Of a stretch of DNA of 64,000 bases, positions 1 through 11,488 are shown in pieces. The DNA is taken from positions 97,095,001 to 97,159,000 of the forward strand of contig CM066729.1 of assembly GCA_033961575.1 (NCBI GenBank), in the 5' to 3' direction. The position numbers and the translations under genes were made by a program. Numbering within the stretch: position 1 is the first letter of the stretch; every line of letters begins with the position of its first letter. The stretch is from Aselliscus stoliczkanus. Lineage: Eukaryota > Chordata > Mammalia > Chiroptera > Hipposideridae. The notes beneath the pieces were generated by a model that saw only the letters and a list, made by a program, of their open reading frames with translations, was not told the origin of the DNA and searched no databases.

Positions 1-59
1 CTGTTCAGTGGGCTGGTCGCTTCCTTCTTTGACAGGGCTCTCTTTCATTTATTTTTTAT

Positions 60-640
60 TCATTTTCACATTACTTTTGTCCACCACATGTACATGATGC
101 AGTTAGGCAAAAAAGCTTATGAATCTATGCACTAAAGACAAGATAGACTGGTCCTATGGCCAAATGTTCATTCAGTCAAATGGGATGCTGTTTAAAGCTC
201 TTTATATTTAATAGTTTCCATGAAAATAAGTGCCCAGAAGGAGGAATGTGATGTGTACACATCCAAAAGAGTCCTTTTATTTGGTTTCCGATGTTTTTTA
301 CACATTCTGATTCTCTTTTAACTTTTCTACTGTGGTATTAAAAGCTGGTGTTCTTCTAAAGTCTTTAACAATTCCACAATGAAAGGCAGTTAATTGTGTT
401 TCCTTTGATATTTTAATTATATTTTTTTAATTTCTCTACCTCTTCAATAAGCATATGATTTTTGGCAAGCTCCGGCTGAATAGCACTTAACATATTATTA
501 CCCTGATCTGTATTCATGGGTTCCTCTGCAAGTTGTCCTTGTAACTCTGTATCTTTTGTTCATATACCATTTTTCTGTTCGACTCAACAGCCACTGAGAT
601 TCTTTATGTCAGCCCGTCAGCATAAGGTCTAGAAATGACA
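60..640 (-). pseudogene. Decayed coding-like segment, possible processed pseudogene
   Basis: Read on the minus strand, positions about 600 to 420 translate into peptide that looks coding: one frame gives SNRKMVYEQKIQ and, after a one-base frameshift near 540, another gives QLAEEPMNTDQGNNML followed by IQPELAKNHMLIEEVEKLKK. The composition (K, E, Q, L rich with heptad-like spacing) suggests a coiled-coil protein. Further toward the left edge all frames collect stops and more frameshifts are needed. No splice-like borders are seen inside, so a retrocopied mRNA fragment is the simplest reading, but a poly(A) tail and target-site duplications were not found and the left end may run out of the window. 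I do not recognise the parent gene. It could also be part of an old transposon reading frame. Confidence 0.35.
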
Positions 641-660
641 CCACAAGGTCTTGCTTTCTA

Positions 661-1424
661 ACCCAACTTGAAAAGAAAAACACTGTTGAATCACAAAATA
701 AAACCATGTTATTTGATATTGCTTTCAATATATTCAAAATTAAAATGACATGTAATCTCAAAATTAAGATACCTATCAAAGTTTTATGAAATGACAGATT
801 TAAACGGGAGAGTTTTCTAATGCTAAAAAATGTATTTGTATGGTTTGCTCTTATTACCTAGCTTTACTAGTTGGTTAATTATTATATGGAAAACAGTAAA
901 AGCAGAGAATCAAATAACCAAATTGGGATTTGGCCCAGGTTGGGTCAGTAGAAATTTCTCAAAGCAAATGTGACTTGAGTAAGATACCAAAGGGAGTCAG
1001 AAGATAGCATAACTTGAATAGGCAGAGGAGATAGATCCTAGTTATCCCTGAGGGGAGAAACAGAGGAAAGAAATATTGCTAGGAAATAATAAGGGGAGGG
1101 GGGAAGGGAACCAAAGGGGAAAAAAAACTTGTCTGATGGCTGAAGAGTCCATCTGGAAGACTAGTGGCGAATAAATGTGGATACATATAGCAGAGAGTTT
1201 GATTATGGAAACATTTGATTGGGCCTCCAATTTAGCCCTGATAGGAGGAGCATCTAAAGATCACTCACTGTAAAAAGATTTTGGAGAGGAAATGACATAT
1301 TGAAATCAAGCTTTTAGAAAAGTCTTCCTAAATTTACAAGACAGATGTATTTTTATGGAGATAGGGCTATAAAGAAATCTATCTGAAAGTGATGTATAAG
1401 AAGGTCATATGAACTTTATTCAAA
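661..1424. other. Unique AT-rich DNA, nothing recognised
   Basis: No coding exon or repeat was identified here. Short open frames on both strands lack splice context or any recognisable peptide. Confidence 0.5.
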
Positions 1425-1880
1425 AGAGCCAATAGCTTGAAAAAAATTGAAATGTCCATCAATAAGAAAAAGGGTAAAATAAATTGTGTTCTATTTATAT
1501 AGTGGAATATTATATATAACAAAAATATACCAAACTACCACTACTGAAAACATCCTAACTGAATCCCACAAACACTATGTGAGGCATAAATCATGTTAGT
1601 ACATATTATTTAGTTTATATGAAATTCAAGAAGATTCAAAACTGATTGATTATAAGAGAAGTCAAAATAGTGGTTTCCTCAAATGGGAGAGGTAAGAATT
1701 GACTGAAAAGGAACATGAAGGGCATTCTGAATGTAGGAAATATTTTATATCTTGATTGGAGTAGTGACTAAATGGATATATACATGTGTAAAAATTTATT
1801 GATCTATAGTCTTAAGATCAGAGTGCTTTATGCTAATACATATTACAGTGAATATATTATATTTCCCTCAAAAACATTTT
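1425..1880 (+). mobile_element. Old LINE-1 3' end (L1M-like)
   Basis: The segment follows the familiar order of an old mammalian LINE-1 3' end: a stretch like AATGTCCATCAATAAG, then GTGGAATATTAT, then TATATGAAATTCAAGAAG, then AGTGGTTTCCTC and ATATCTTGATTGGAGTAGT. It is heavily diverged, with all reading frames broken. Boundaries are approximate and the subfamily is not determined. Confidence 0.55.
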
Positions 1881-1889
1881 TAAAAACTT

Positions 1890-2800
1890 ATTGCTTTCTG
1901 GTAAATGGATAGATGGAAGCTAAGATACAGTAGAAATGAATTAGGAGGCAATTGTCATATCCAGAGAAGAGATAATGGTGATTTTTTGCTAACAGTGGGT
2001 ATATTGAAGATGGGAGGAAGTTGAAAGATTTGATAAATAATTTAGGAATAGAATCAGTAGGACTTAGTGATGGTTTTGGTATGAAACGTAGAGAGGGAGG
2101 ATGATGAAACTCAAGTTCCTGTCAATACTTGGGTGAAATCTGTAGAAATAGTAATGATTAGGTAAGATGGTTCTCAAGAACATAGCATGAGTACCTGGAT
2201 GGATGAGATGGGAAAGACTGGAGAATAAATATATTTAGACTACAGATGGAGGCAGGAGGGATTTGATCAAACATCCCATTTTGAACGTGTTAAATTTGAG
2301 GTGTCTCTGAGGCAGGCAAGTGAATATGTCAAATAATCATTTGGGCACATGGGCTTGGGTTTCATGATAGAGTGTTAGGCTGGAGAAATACCAGCACATG
2401 GCATTTTCTAGAAAAAGGAGCTAGAAAAAGGAAAGGATCCAGAGCTGTCTCTTTACAGACTTCAATATTTAAGAGTAAAGTGGATGAAGAGGAGAAGGAT
2501 CCAAAAAAGTCCCATAAAAGTATAGACCAGAAGATGGGAGGAAAACCAAGAAAGTGTAACAAAACAGAATCCAAGAGAAGGTTTCCAAAAAGACAGGCTA
2601 TATACTGTTGAATATTTCTGACAGCTTTTCTTTAGCATAAAAGAGGCCATTGATTACCTTAATAAGAAAAATTTCATTGCTATCATGGCAGCAAAAGTCA
2701 GTTTGGAGTTTAAGAAAAGTGTAGCTGAGTTAAGGCAACAGAGAGAGTAATGCAGACGGCTTTTCTAAAGAACTTAACTGCAAAAGAGCCATGACTGGAT
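1890..2800 (-). mobile_element. L2 LINE fragment, antisense
   Basis: The plus strand shows phrases typical of L2 in reverse orientation: GATGAGATGGGAAAGACTGG, GAACGTGTTAAATTTGAGGT, GGCTGGAGAAATA, then GATGGGAGGAAAACCAAGAA and a diverged stretch ending near a phrase like GTCATGGCAGCAAAAG. This order matches L2 as I remember it. The open frames predicted here on either strand are by-products. Borders are approximate, and the copy is ancient and gapped. Confidence 0.5.
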
Positions 2801-4198
2801 AAAATCATAACTTTATGTAATAAGGAGTCAAGGAACACATACTTTTGACTATTGCTTTTTTCTGTATCGTGCTTGAAGTTGTGAGATAGTAGAGCACATC
2901 TGAATCCTGGTGGAAATGATTTACTTGAGAGGAAAAGATACAAAAAGCAGAGATAATAAGATTGGTTTGAACAAAACAAGAAAATTAACTATTTTTATTG
3001 GGATGTGATGTTTTAGAAAAAGGACCCTAAATAAGTAATGATGATCTAAGTGATGATCTTTCAGGTGTTATTTTACTATGCAAAAGAAAGTATATATAGA
3101 AAGTTATAACTTCTATCTAGTACAGAGGAAGGGAGGATCACTCACAACATAAGTTTTAAATCTTTGATCTAATTATCATGAAAGCATCATAAATTTGAAA
3201 TTCAATTTTGCAAATTCTATTTAAATGTGTATTTACTTTGCAACAAAAATATGTTTTTTATTCCTTGAAGCTCAAATCATTCCCTGGACTTACACATGAC
3301 TAAAATAGAAGAACAACCAAACTATCTATTATTTCTATGGTCTTATAATTGCTAAAATTCACTATTGTATCTTAGATTGCCTTATAGTATTTTACTATGT
3401 TTAAAAGCTTAATAAGGTTTCAAGTGTTTTAACTTAGTGTATCTATTTGGAGACATGCAATAATTATCTTCAAATAATCATCATATCCCAAATTTATCAG
3501 GAAAACATATAATAGATACTTTCCTTGGACTTCCTGTAGTTTTTAAAAAAATTTTTATTTTTCTCTACTCTGATCAGGCTTTTTGCCTCTGATCTCAAAC
3601 TGGCCTAAAATAAGGGTAACTTGAGGAGAAAAACAATTGAAATTGTGGCAAATAGAGAGAGCACAGACTGTTAAAGCAATGAAAAGGAAACAAAATTGCC
3701 TTTGCCAAATGGTCATCTGCTCATCTTTCAGATGAGATGGTTATTTAAAGAACAGCTTCTACATAAGAAAACCTGTTGTGTATAACTTGCTGAAGTGCAG
3801 TGATCTTCAAGTCTTCAATAGATGAATCCCTTTTCTGATTATGCTTTGGTAATTGAGTGCATTGTTTTTATTTGTGTTGATATGTTTCTTTTTTGACTTT
3901 ATCCTCATTTTACACAAGTAGCCACTAGGCCAATAGGAATTATCTGAGGATATGAGTAAAGTGTTCAACACATACCAGTATATGTTATTTACTGACTTAA
4001 AAGAGCATTTTACTCAGACCTCTGATCAATTTATTTGCTCTCTAGATGTCGATGATGTAGCAGTCATCCCGGAAGTGTACCATTCAAATGGCATATTTAT
4101 TTAAAGATGGGGAAGATCTGTGCTGTAGACCAATCTGAGTGGCCCTATGATGTTTAATCACCTCATATTCACCATGTTGCTAAGAGAAGGATTTTCAC
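2801..4198. other. Unique AT-rich DNA, nothing recognised
   Basis: No exon, RNA gene or clear repeat was found. A splice-acceptor-like site near 4045 is discussed among the rejected items. Confidence 0.5.
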
Positions 4199-4600
4199 TG
4201 TAGAGTCTTGGGGATGGTCGAAAACATGGCATCCAACAGGGGAGTTCAACAGCAATTTATTACATACATCCACTCAGAGCCTCAAGGAAGGGGACACAAC
4301 ATGCAATGCAGGGTCACATGGGGGTTGCTCCTGGAACAGAGTGAAGGACAAGAGCAAGTGGGAGGTGAGCTGTGTAGCAGTGAGGGTGAGGTGCCCCAGT
4401 TCCCCTGGGAGGGTATTACTAGCTTGTTTGAATAATTCCATGGGTTGGCTGGGTAATGAAACTGCTACTCAGGGATAAGCAGTGCCTCTGCCTGTCCCCT
4501 TGATGTGGAAGGTTGTTTGGTAGATGACCTTATCCACAGGAGAAGAGTGGGGAGAGAAACTTGCAGTTATGCCACTTGAGGCTACCCCAGTTTCACCAGA
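4199..4600 (-). mobile_element. Probable retroviral LTR fragment
   Basis: The segment is richer in G and C than its surroundings. Read on the minus strand it has an AATAAA signal near 4258, about 60 bases before an end in CA at 4199, which is the layout of an LTR R-U5 region. No internal retroviral genes are next to it, so it would be a solo LTR. The other border and a target-site duplication could not be fixed, and the family is unknown. Confidence 0.35.
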
Positions 4601-6155
4601 TGTCAAAGCAGCACATAATATTGGGCCTTAATTTTAGGCCTTATACTACATAGGACAACATGAAATAGCACAAAAAGGCTAGGAATATGATAGGGCATCA
4701 CATTCAGGAGTAGTTAAGAGTCTAGCTGAGTCTGCACTCGTAGACATTTGAAGATGGATAGTCATGCATTTAAGACTAATATCTATTAAAACAGTGAAAC
4801 CAAATTCTAACATCCAAAATTATTGACTTTGCTTTTTCCATCATAATAGATAGCATCAGTGTAGTTGCACAGAGCTTGACCAAAGAAAACAAATTGCCTG
4901 AAAATCCATCTGAGCCTACTTTTTATTTTCAGCAGTTTGTTTTAGATGGGTTGTGGTGAAAAGTTATTTTTGTGACCATAATTGGTTTTATGTTGAAATT
5001 TCCCCTCTTTCTTAAAATAATAAATTATGTCTTTGGGATAGTTGGTAAGATTTTATTAGCCAAATAAATGAAATCAGTTTATAATGCAACTACATTTCCC
5101 TCCTGATACACTGAATGGCCAGGTCCTTCTAGGTAGCCTTCACGTCTACCCAGCTCTGTAGCTCTAAAATAATTTGGTTGGTAATTAGGTGCTTATCAGA
5201 TTGTTTCTGAAAAGGCATGAGACAGTTATCTGACACAATTATCTTTGAAAATTGAATCCTCCATTTCTGGTCTTCCTGATGACATTCAAAGGAACACTGA
5301 GTGGTTTAAAGCTAAATGCCTTTCAGAAACCCTTGCCTTCTCGAATACATGCAATGCAATTCCCACTCCCATAGATTCCCCCCATCTTTCATGCACAAGC
5401 TTTTGTGTGTGAATCTTTTTGTTATAGGTTTTTGTGTGTGTTGACATATTAAAATTACTTTAGACGTGCCCTTCTGTGATTTCATTAATGCCTATCCTAC
5501 TATAACATTACTAATAGTCTCAAATTTAATGCTTGCTCTTTCTGTCCCCTCTAAAACAATTGCTAAGATTGACGAGGCTATATGTGTATTTTGGATAATT
5601 ATATTTCTAGAGCTATTTGCTCTTAAGCAAGCTAAAATTTTGCAGCTCATTTAAATAATGCGCAACCTAGTCATAGCTTGGAAATTAATATTAAGCTTTC
5701 ATATGAATAGTTGTAAAAAACGTAGTTATTTAGGCTCTAAAAAAAAGAATCAAACCCAAAGTAATAGATTTTAATTTAAATGCCACATTCATTTAAAATG
5801 ATGCTGTGACTCATCTCCCAAAGGAATTGAGCCAGTTTTAGGTTTCCGTACTCATTCAAAGCAGTGTGTTTGAAACTGATTTGTTTAGAAAATAAAAGCA
5901 AATTGCAGTGAAAATTGAGCACATTTTGTTCTGCTTAATATGGGTAAGTATAATGTTTCTGTAAATGTTCTCTCTCTTTAACTACCATGATCTCCTGTCT
6001 AATGTAACAGCAACCTTCATAGACATATGGACTCCATGCTTATAGCTTTGTGTTTGAAATTCTGTCTCCTCTACACGTGCATTAGTTTAGATAGATATCA
6101 CTGTGTTCTTATTACTGTGTTCATCCATCCATCCATTCATTCAACAAATATCTAG
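4601..6155. other. Unique AT-rich DNA, nothing recognised
   Basis: No exon or repeat is recognised. GTAAGT at about 5944 follows an AG, but all frames between a possible acceptor and that site contain stops. Confidence 0.45.
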
Positions 6156-6314
6156 TACAGTAATGCCTTTGTTTGAGAGCATAATTCATTCCAGAAAAAA
6201 ATACTTGTATTGCAAGACATCACTTGTTTACAATGTTAAAATATATTAGAAATGTTTGCTCGTCTTGCAGGACACTCGCAAACCACATTACTCACAATCC
6301 AAGGTTTTACTGTA
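6156..6314. mobile_element. Tigger-like MITE with TA duplication
   Basis: The left end reads TACAGTAATGCCTTTGTTTG and the reverse complement of the right end reads TACAGTAAAACCTTGGATTG, so the two ends form imperfect terminal inverted repeats. They start with CAG and are bounded by TA on both sides, the Tc1/mariner (Tigger) arrangement. The body is about 155 bp and non-coding, so it is a non-autonomous copy. An 11-bp inverted copy of the right end (TACAGTAAAAC) lies just outside at 6326-6336. Confidence 0.6.
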
Positions 6315-6599
6315 AATACTGTAAATACAGTAAAACTGTATGGCAGACTCGATGTGAGAATTGTAGAATATTGCAATAGTGACCTATGTAGCTTCATGGC
6401 CTCCAGACTTTCCCAATGCTTGTCCATGATTCCCAATTTTTTCCTAGACGTCACATTTGTTCAATTCACTCTTCTGCTTAAGCATCTTTTCTGCACACAA
6501 AGCCTTTTACATTATGGCCTCATTCTAACTTGTCAGCTGTCTCTCCAATCACAGCCTCATACATATATGTTATTTGAAATCTAACCCAAATGAAACCAT

Positions 6600-6990
6600 T
6601 TATTTATTGTTCTTCAAACAGACAAGTTTTTTCCTTCATGCCTTTGCACAGTTGGTACTTTCCTTTAGAATTCCATTCCTCTCCAGGCCTAAACTCTTTC
6701 AGCTTGATCAATAACTACTATTCCTTCAAGATCCACCTGAAATGTTCACTTCTATGAGGAACATTTACCAATTTTCCAGATGCTTGATTGCTTTTTTCTC
6801 ACGTTGATCTCATAGAACAACACTCTATTTAACTCTGTTATAGAAATTGCCACCCCAAATTTAGTTTATCCAAGTCTGCTTCCCTCTGCCATATTATAAG
6901 CTCTTCCTGGGCAGGGTCTGTGTCTTATTCCTTTTTGAATCTTAGGATGGCACATAATAGGCTTTCAAAGAATTATTATTAAATGAATGA
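6600..6990 (+). mobile_element. L2 LINE 3' end, sense
   Basis: The order of phrases is that of the L2 3' region: CCTTTGCACAGTTGGTACTTTCC, a stretch like CCTTCAAGATCCACCTGAAATG, then ATTATAAGCTCTTCCTGGGCAGGGTCTGTGTC, then GGCACATAATAGGC and a terminal TTAAATGAATGAA run. The copy is old. Confidence 0.6.
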
Positions 6991-7346
6991 AGTTTGGACA
7001 CATGAGTATGGTCATTTTAACATACTTTTTTGGTACATTGTTTTGTTTTAGAAAAAAATAATTGAATAGTAACACCATATTTCATTAAATATGCTTTTTA
7101 TTTTTTTGCCTCATCAGATATTTGTATTTATTGAACCCCAAAATAGTACAGCATGGATTCTTCACCGTTTACTTGCAGTGTGGCTGACTGTAATGGAAGT
7201 CTTAGTCTAAGAAGTGAAAACTAAGTGACCAGACACTGCTTTTCAATTAGATGAAGCAGAGAAGAGCACAATCACAGCAACTAAACTAAAAGATGCTGAA
7301 AACTAAAGATGTTGGAGAAGAGCTAACTTCACTTGCTGTACAATTG
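6991..7346. other. Unique DNA, nothing recognised
   Basis: A short interval between an L2 and a SINE. No gene or repeat signal was recognised. Confidence 0.45.
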
Positions 7347-7470
7347 TTTTTTTATTTTTTGTTTTTTGTTTTTTTTTGAGGGCAGTGTCACTGGCCCTCA
7401 TATGTGGGACTGAACTGGGGCCGCTGGCTTCCCAAGCCAGCGCTTAACCACCGCACCACTCGGCCGGCCC
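7347..7470 (-). mobile_element. Lineage-specific tRNA-derived SINE, short form
   Basis: On the plus strand a T-rich run (about 7347-7377) is followed by GAGGGCAGTGTCACTGGCCC and ends in CGGCCGGCCC, so the element reads on the minus strand: GGCCGGCC head, GGTTAAGCG box-A-like region, a box-B-like motif diverged to CAGTCCC, then CTGCCCTC and an A-rich tail. It is close to the other copies in this window. The family probably descends from a tRNA and is copied by LINE-1 machinery. Confidence 0.85.
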
Positions 7471-9183
7471 CAGCTGGTTTGCTTTTAATTCCAGGAATTG
7501 CCAGATGAACATGCTTAGGACATCAACTGTTCAGTTTCTTGTATTTCCTTTCATTATTGTGCTCTCTCCCTCTCTCCGCTCTCTCCAACTCTGCATTTTT
7601 CCCTCTGTATATGTGTCAAGCTAGACCAGCTTCACATATAACTGCCTTCTCCAAACCAATGCCCAATTTCCTCTGTTTTTGTTATCAGTGCTAAGATAAA
7701 TCTAACTCATCGGAGTCAACACTTATTTTTAGAGTAGTGAGGCTATTGATATTTATTTCCATGTTACATTACTTGAAAGATTATATTTTTCCAAAAACTA
7801 TGTCTGCAACTGGATTCATTTTCTGCTAGGATGACCAAACATCATGTGTCCCACTAATTTTCATGAGTATGATAAAATGAAAAATACAAGTAAAGGTCAA
7901 GTGGGCATAGAACTCATCTGACTGAGCTAGTATGAGCACTGAATTTTAGAAATTGCTTTTGTTTGAAAATTGCTTTCTTTTTGTCTTTGTGTGCATGAGT
8001 ATACTTTTAAGGAACCATCTTTGTGAATTTGAACATTCATTTTGAAAAGAGTGCCTGATGACTACAGTTTTCATTTTAGCTACAAAATAAGAAAAAAGAA
8101 AAAAATTCTGGAAGTTTTTTCTTTATATTAAATCTTTACAGTCCATAACTTTACAAGTAGAGTTCTTTACATTACATTATCTTTTTAATTCATTTATTCT
8201 TAATGCAATTCCACTACTATATGAATATAATATTTTGTTTTTAACAAGTCTGAAAATTAAGTTGCCTGAGGCAATCCTATAATTAAAGTGAAAGGAAGAT
8301 AAAAATCTCCATTTTGCTGTCTTTACCTTCGCCTTTATATTAGCAATACTAATGAACCTCACTGTAGTTAGGGTGCAAATTGATTTGAACCTCTCTGCGT
8401 TTACTGCTGTGCTTCTCTCCCTGTCCCCCTAGGATTTGTGCAGTTTAATTTGTCATTGATTCTTGATGATCATGGTAGCTACAGTAGAGAAACCGGTGTT
8501 CATCATGCCCGGTGGATAGCACGTTATGTTTATTTTTATACATAACTGCATTTCCATCATTTTGATGACATAGCCTAGCCTAGTGGTTGACAACGATCTT
8601 ACTGTCTTTATTGATTTTAAATTTTAATCGTGAAATGCATATATGAGTTCTTGGAATGTGCTATATTAAAATATATGATCCAAAAGTCAGGCTTATTTTG
8701 CTTTAAACCACGGATGAAGCATGGGCTTCAACATGCAGAAAGCAGACCACATGGTCAGTGAAACTGTTAGTGATGGGAATTTCACTGTCCTCAGGCTGCT
8801 CACAGTAGTTATTTCAAGATTTCAATCAGTATTTTGAATACCCCATGTGTAGTGTTTTAAGACCACTTAATGGTTCTAATTCTCCTTTGTAGCAATAAAA
8901 TAATTTGTCCTTTCTTTGTGATGATTCTTCTAAAACTGTAATATAGAAACATCTTTAGTACACACAATGGGATTGGTCAGGTTCATTTTTACTACTAGTT
9001 GGTGCTATTTCTTTTAATGTTTTTCTTTTAAAATATATTCATAATCAATTCCATTCCTGTGTCTTTAAACACCCTAATCTGTGAAATGTACAAAGCAAAC
9101 AGAAATTCAAAATTTTGAAGAATCTTTAGGTGTGTAGCAGATCCATTTAATTAACATTAGCTCTAATTGGCACAATGCTTACT
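7471..9183. other. Unique DNA, nothing recognised
   Basis: No exon or repeat is recognised. The part from about 8400 to 8900 is less AT-rich and looks non-repetitive, so it could hold conserved non-coding sequence, but nothing specific supports that. Confidence 0.4.
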
Positions 9184-9524
9184 GACTTAATCCATTTGGG
9201 CTGCTATTAAAAACAACACAAAACAAAAAACCCTTAGATTAGATGGCTTGTAAACAGCAGACATTTATTTCTCACAGTTCTGGAGGCTGGAAAGTTCAAG
9301 ATCAAGGTGCTGGCAGACTTGGTGTATGGTGAGAGCCCACTTCACAGATCATAGAGTCATCCCTTCTCCCCCTGACTCTCTGGCTCTCTTTTATAAGGGA
9401 ACTAATCTCGTTTGTGACCTAATCAATTCCCAAAGGCCCCCACATCCTAATACCATCACAACTGGGATTAGGTTTCAACATGTGAATTTTGAGTGGACAC
9501 GTAACTTCAGTCTGGCCCTTTTTT
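9184..9524 (-). mobile_element. MaLR LTR (MLT1-like), antisense
   Basis: The plus strand shows the reverse complement of a MaLR LTR: CATTTGGGCTGCTATTAAAA, TTTATTTCTCACAGTTCTGG, GATCAAGGTGCTGGCAG, CTCTTTTATAAGGGAACTAA, CCAAAGGCCCCCACATCCTAATACC and a final part around GTTTCAACATGTGAATTTTG. Compared with the full-length LTR the middle is shortened. No internal retroelement sequence flanks it, so it is a solo or fragmentary LTR. Confidence 0.75.
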
Positions 9525-9568
9525 CTGAATTTGGTACAAGCTGAAGAGTAAGAATTATAGGTATTTGC

Positions 9569-9686
9569 TTTTTTTGTGTTTTTTTTTTTTTTTGAGGGCA
9601 GTGTCACTGGCCCTCATATGTGGGATCTGAAGCAGGGCCGCTGGCTTCCCAAGCCACTCTTAACCACCATGCCACTTGGCCCGCCC
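9569..9686 (-). mobile_element. Lineage-specific SINE, short form
   Basis: A T-rich run leads into GAGGGCAGTGTCACTGGCCC and the element ends in GGCCCGCCC. The box-B-like part is diverged and two bases are missing in the GCCAGC repeat. Flanks AGAATTATAG (9551) and AGAATTCTAA (about 9690) may be a decayed target-site duplication. Confidence 0.8.
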
Positions 9687-10863
9687 AAAGAATTCTAAAA
9701 GGATCTATGTCTCATATTACTTTTCTTTATCTTCTCTCTATTAATTTTTGGTAACATCCGTCTACATGGGACTAATAAATGGACTCTGTTAAGTAAACTA
9801 ACTAAATTTAAAAAAAAAAAAGTTTCTGAGTATTCTGAGTTGACAACTTTTCAGTGCATTTTAGATAAGAGACTCTCAAACCATCTTATTCTTTACATAC
9901 AGCCTGGGGTTTATTGCTCTGGGCTTCCACACAGTATATTTAAAATGGTCTGTTTCCCAAAAATGTGATGAGGATTAGTCTTTTGTGAAATGAATAGAGT
10001 CTTAATTGGGTCCATGATCCATTCAAACAAAACTGATGTGTGAATAGTAATGTGGCTGTGCCTCCATAGCCAGGATCTTTAAGAAATTAGGTAATAAACC
10101 ACTGAGAACCTTGCTAATTCTCTTACTTCTGCTGCTTCTGATTAACTCTCTACCCAATTTTATGGGTTTGTCTTTATCTAGTCTTCATTCCTTTACTTTC
10201 TATTCCTGTATTTTATACTTAGTATTGACTTCAAACTTGTTGAGAGTCTTTTGTTCTTAGTTTCTTTTTTTTTCTTTACAAGACACATGTATATAACTGA
10301 AGTCAGAAATGTGATAATGACCCTTCAAATCTATGATATTAATAATTTAAGGTTTATAATTTAAATTTTTGATGAAATGTATAGCATTGTCCTCCTTTTA
10401 TGAGGAAAAGGTCCCCTAAGTATAGGAGAAGCCAAATTATGAATGAATTATAAGACAGGTGTGTGTGTGTGTGTGTATGGAATAAAATGTTTTAATATAC
10501 GTAGCCTTCAACCTGTGTTTCAAGTACTCTGCTATTTTGTGTAGTATGCTATTCTCAAATAATAAATTCTGTATAAGAAATGACAGTGCTCTAACTTCAC
10601 AAAAAATTTAGTAGTAATTTGTCCGTTTGGCCTTGTCTATATGAAAGCATTAAATCCACATTTTTTGGAAGGTATTATACACTTCTAACTGCTTAATATT
10701 TCAAAGTAAGTTTACTCCCAAATAAAGAGCAGCAATAATAAATCCTTAGTAGAGTTATCTATAAAGATATGCATATTATATTATTTTAGAGAACTTTATA
10801 GTAAGAGTAAATTAGTCATTTATTAAAATTACATACATATAGACATACACATACACACCCATA

Positions 10864-10864
<1 letters not shown>
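9687..10864. other. Unique AT-rich DNA with a short GT run
   Basis: No gene or interspersed repeat is recognised. A (GT)n run lies at about 10458-10475. Confidence 0.45.

Positions 10865-10904
<40 letters not shown>
10865..10904. repeat. (CA)20 microsatellite
   Basis: An uninterrupted AC dinucleotide run of 40 bases, likely polymorphic. Confidence 0.95.
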
Positions 10905-10906
<2 letters not shown>

Positions 10907-10944
10907 CTTTTTTCTCCAATTCCTTAATCTCACTACATACTATT

Positions 10945-11190
10945 TTTTAATATTTTTATTAAAACATAGTTAACCATACAATATTATATTAGTTTCAGGG
11001 GTACAGCATAGTTATTCAACATTTATATACCTAAAGAAGTGATCACCAAGATAAACCGAGCAACCATCTAACACCGTACCATGATATCACAATGTTATTG
11101 ACTGTATTCCCCATGCTGTACATTAAATCCCCATGACTTATCTGTTTTATACCTGGAAATTTGAAACTCTTACTGCCCTTCACCTTTTCT
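10945..11190 (-). mobile_element. LINE-1 3' UTR fragment, antisense
   Basis: The plus strand carries TTAGTTTCAGGGGTACAGCA, GTGATCACCAAGATAAACC and TTGACTGTATTCCCCATGCTG in the order seen in reversed LINE-1 3' UTRs. It is adjacent to a second, different 3' UTR copy, so the two are separate insertions. Confidence 0.55.
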
Positions 11191-11194
11191 CCCC

Positions 11195-11488
11195 CTTTTT
11201 AATTTTTCAATTACAGTTGACATTAAATTTCACTTTGTGTTAATTCCAGGTATACAGCATAGTGGTTAGACATTTATATAGTTTACAAAGTGATCCCCCT
11301 GACTAGTCTAGTACCCACCTGTCGCTATACATCATTATTACCATATCATTGACTATATTCCATATGCTTTACTTTACATCCTATGACTATATTTTAACTA
11401 TCAAATTGTACTTCTCAATCCTTTCACCTTTCGCACTCTGCCCCACAACCCCCTCTCATCTATCACCTTGATAATCTAATATCTGTCG
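11195..11488 (-). mobile_element. LINE-1 3' UTR fragment, antisense, second copy
   Basis: It starts with TTACAGTTGACATTAAATTT and continues through CAGCATAGTGGTTAGACATT and CAAAGTGATCCCCCTGACTA, a LINE-1 3' UTR type I associate with bats. Its right side is interrupted at the LTR. The region matches, in part, the sequence that resumes at about 12256, so the LINE-1 material on the two sides of the LTR overlaps rather than abuts. Confidence 0.6.

Noticed and set aside
4020..4110. Acceptor-like TTGCTCTCTAG followed by an open stretch reading VDDVAVIPEVYHSNGIFI
   Set aside because: The frame ends in a stop after about 18 codons, no donor follows and no gene neighbour supports a terminal exon.
5822..5946. 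GTAAGT site after a possible exon beginning at TTTTAG
   Set aside because: All three frames between acceptor and donor contain stops.
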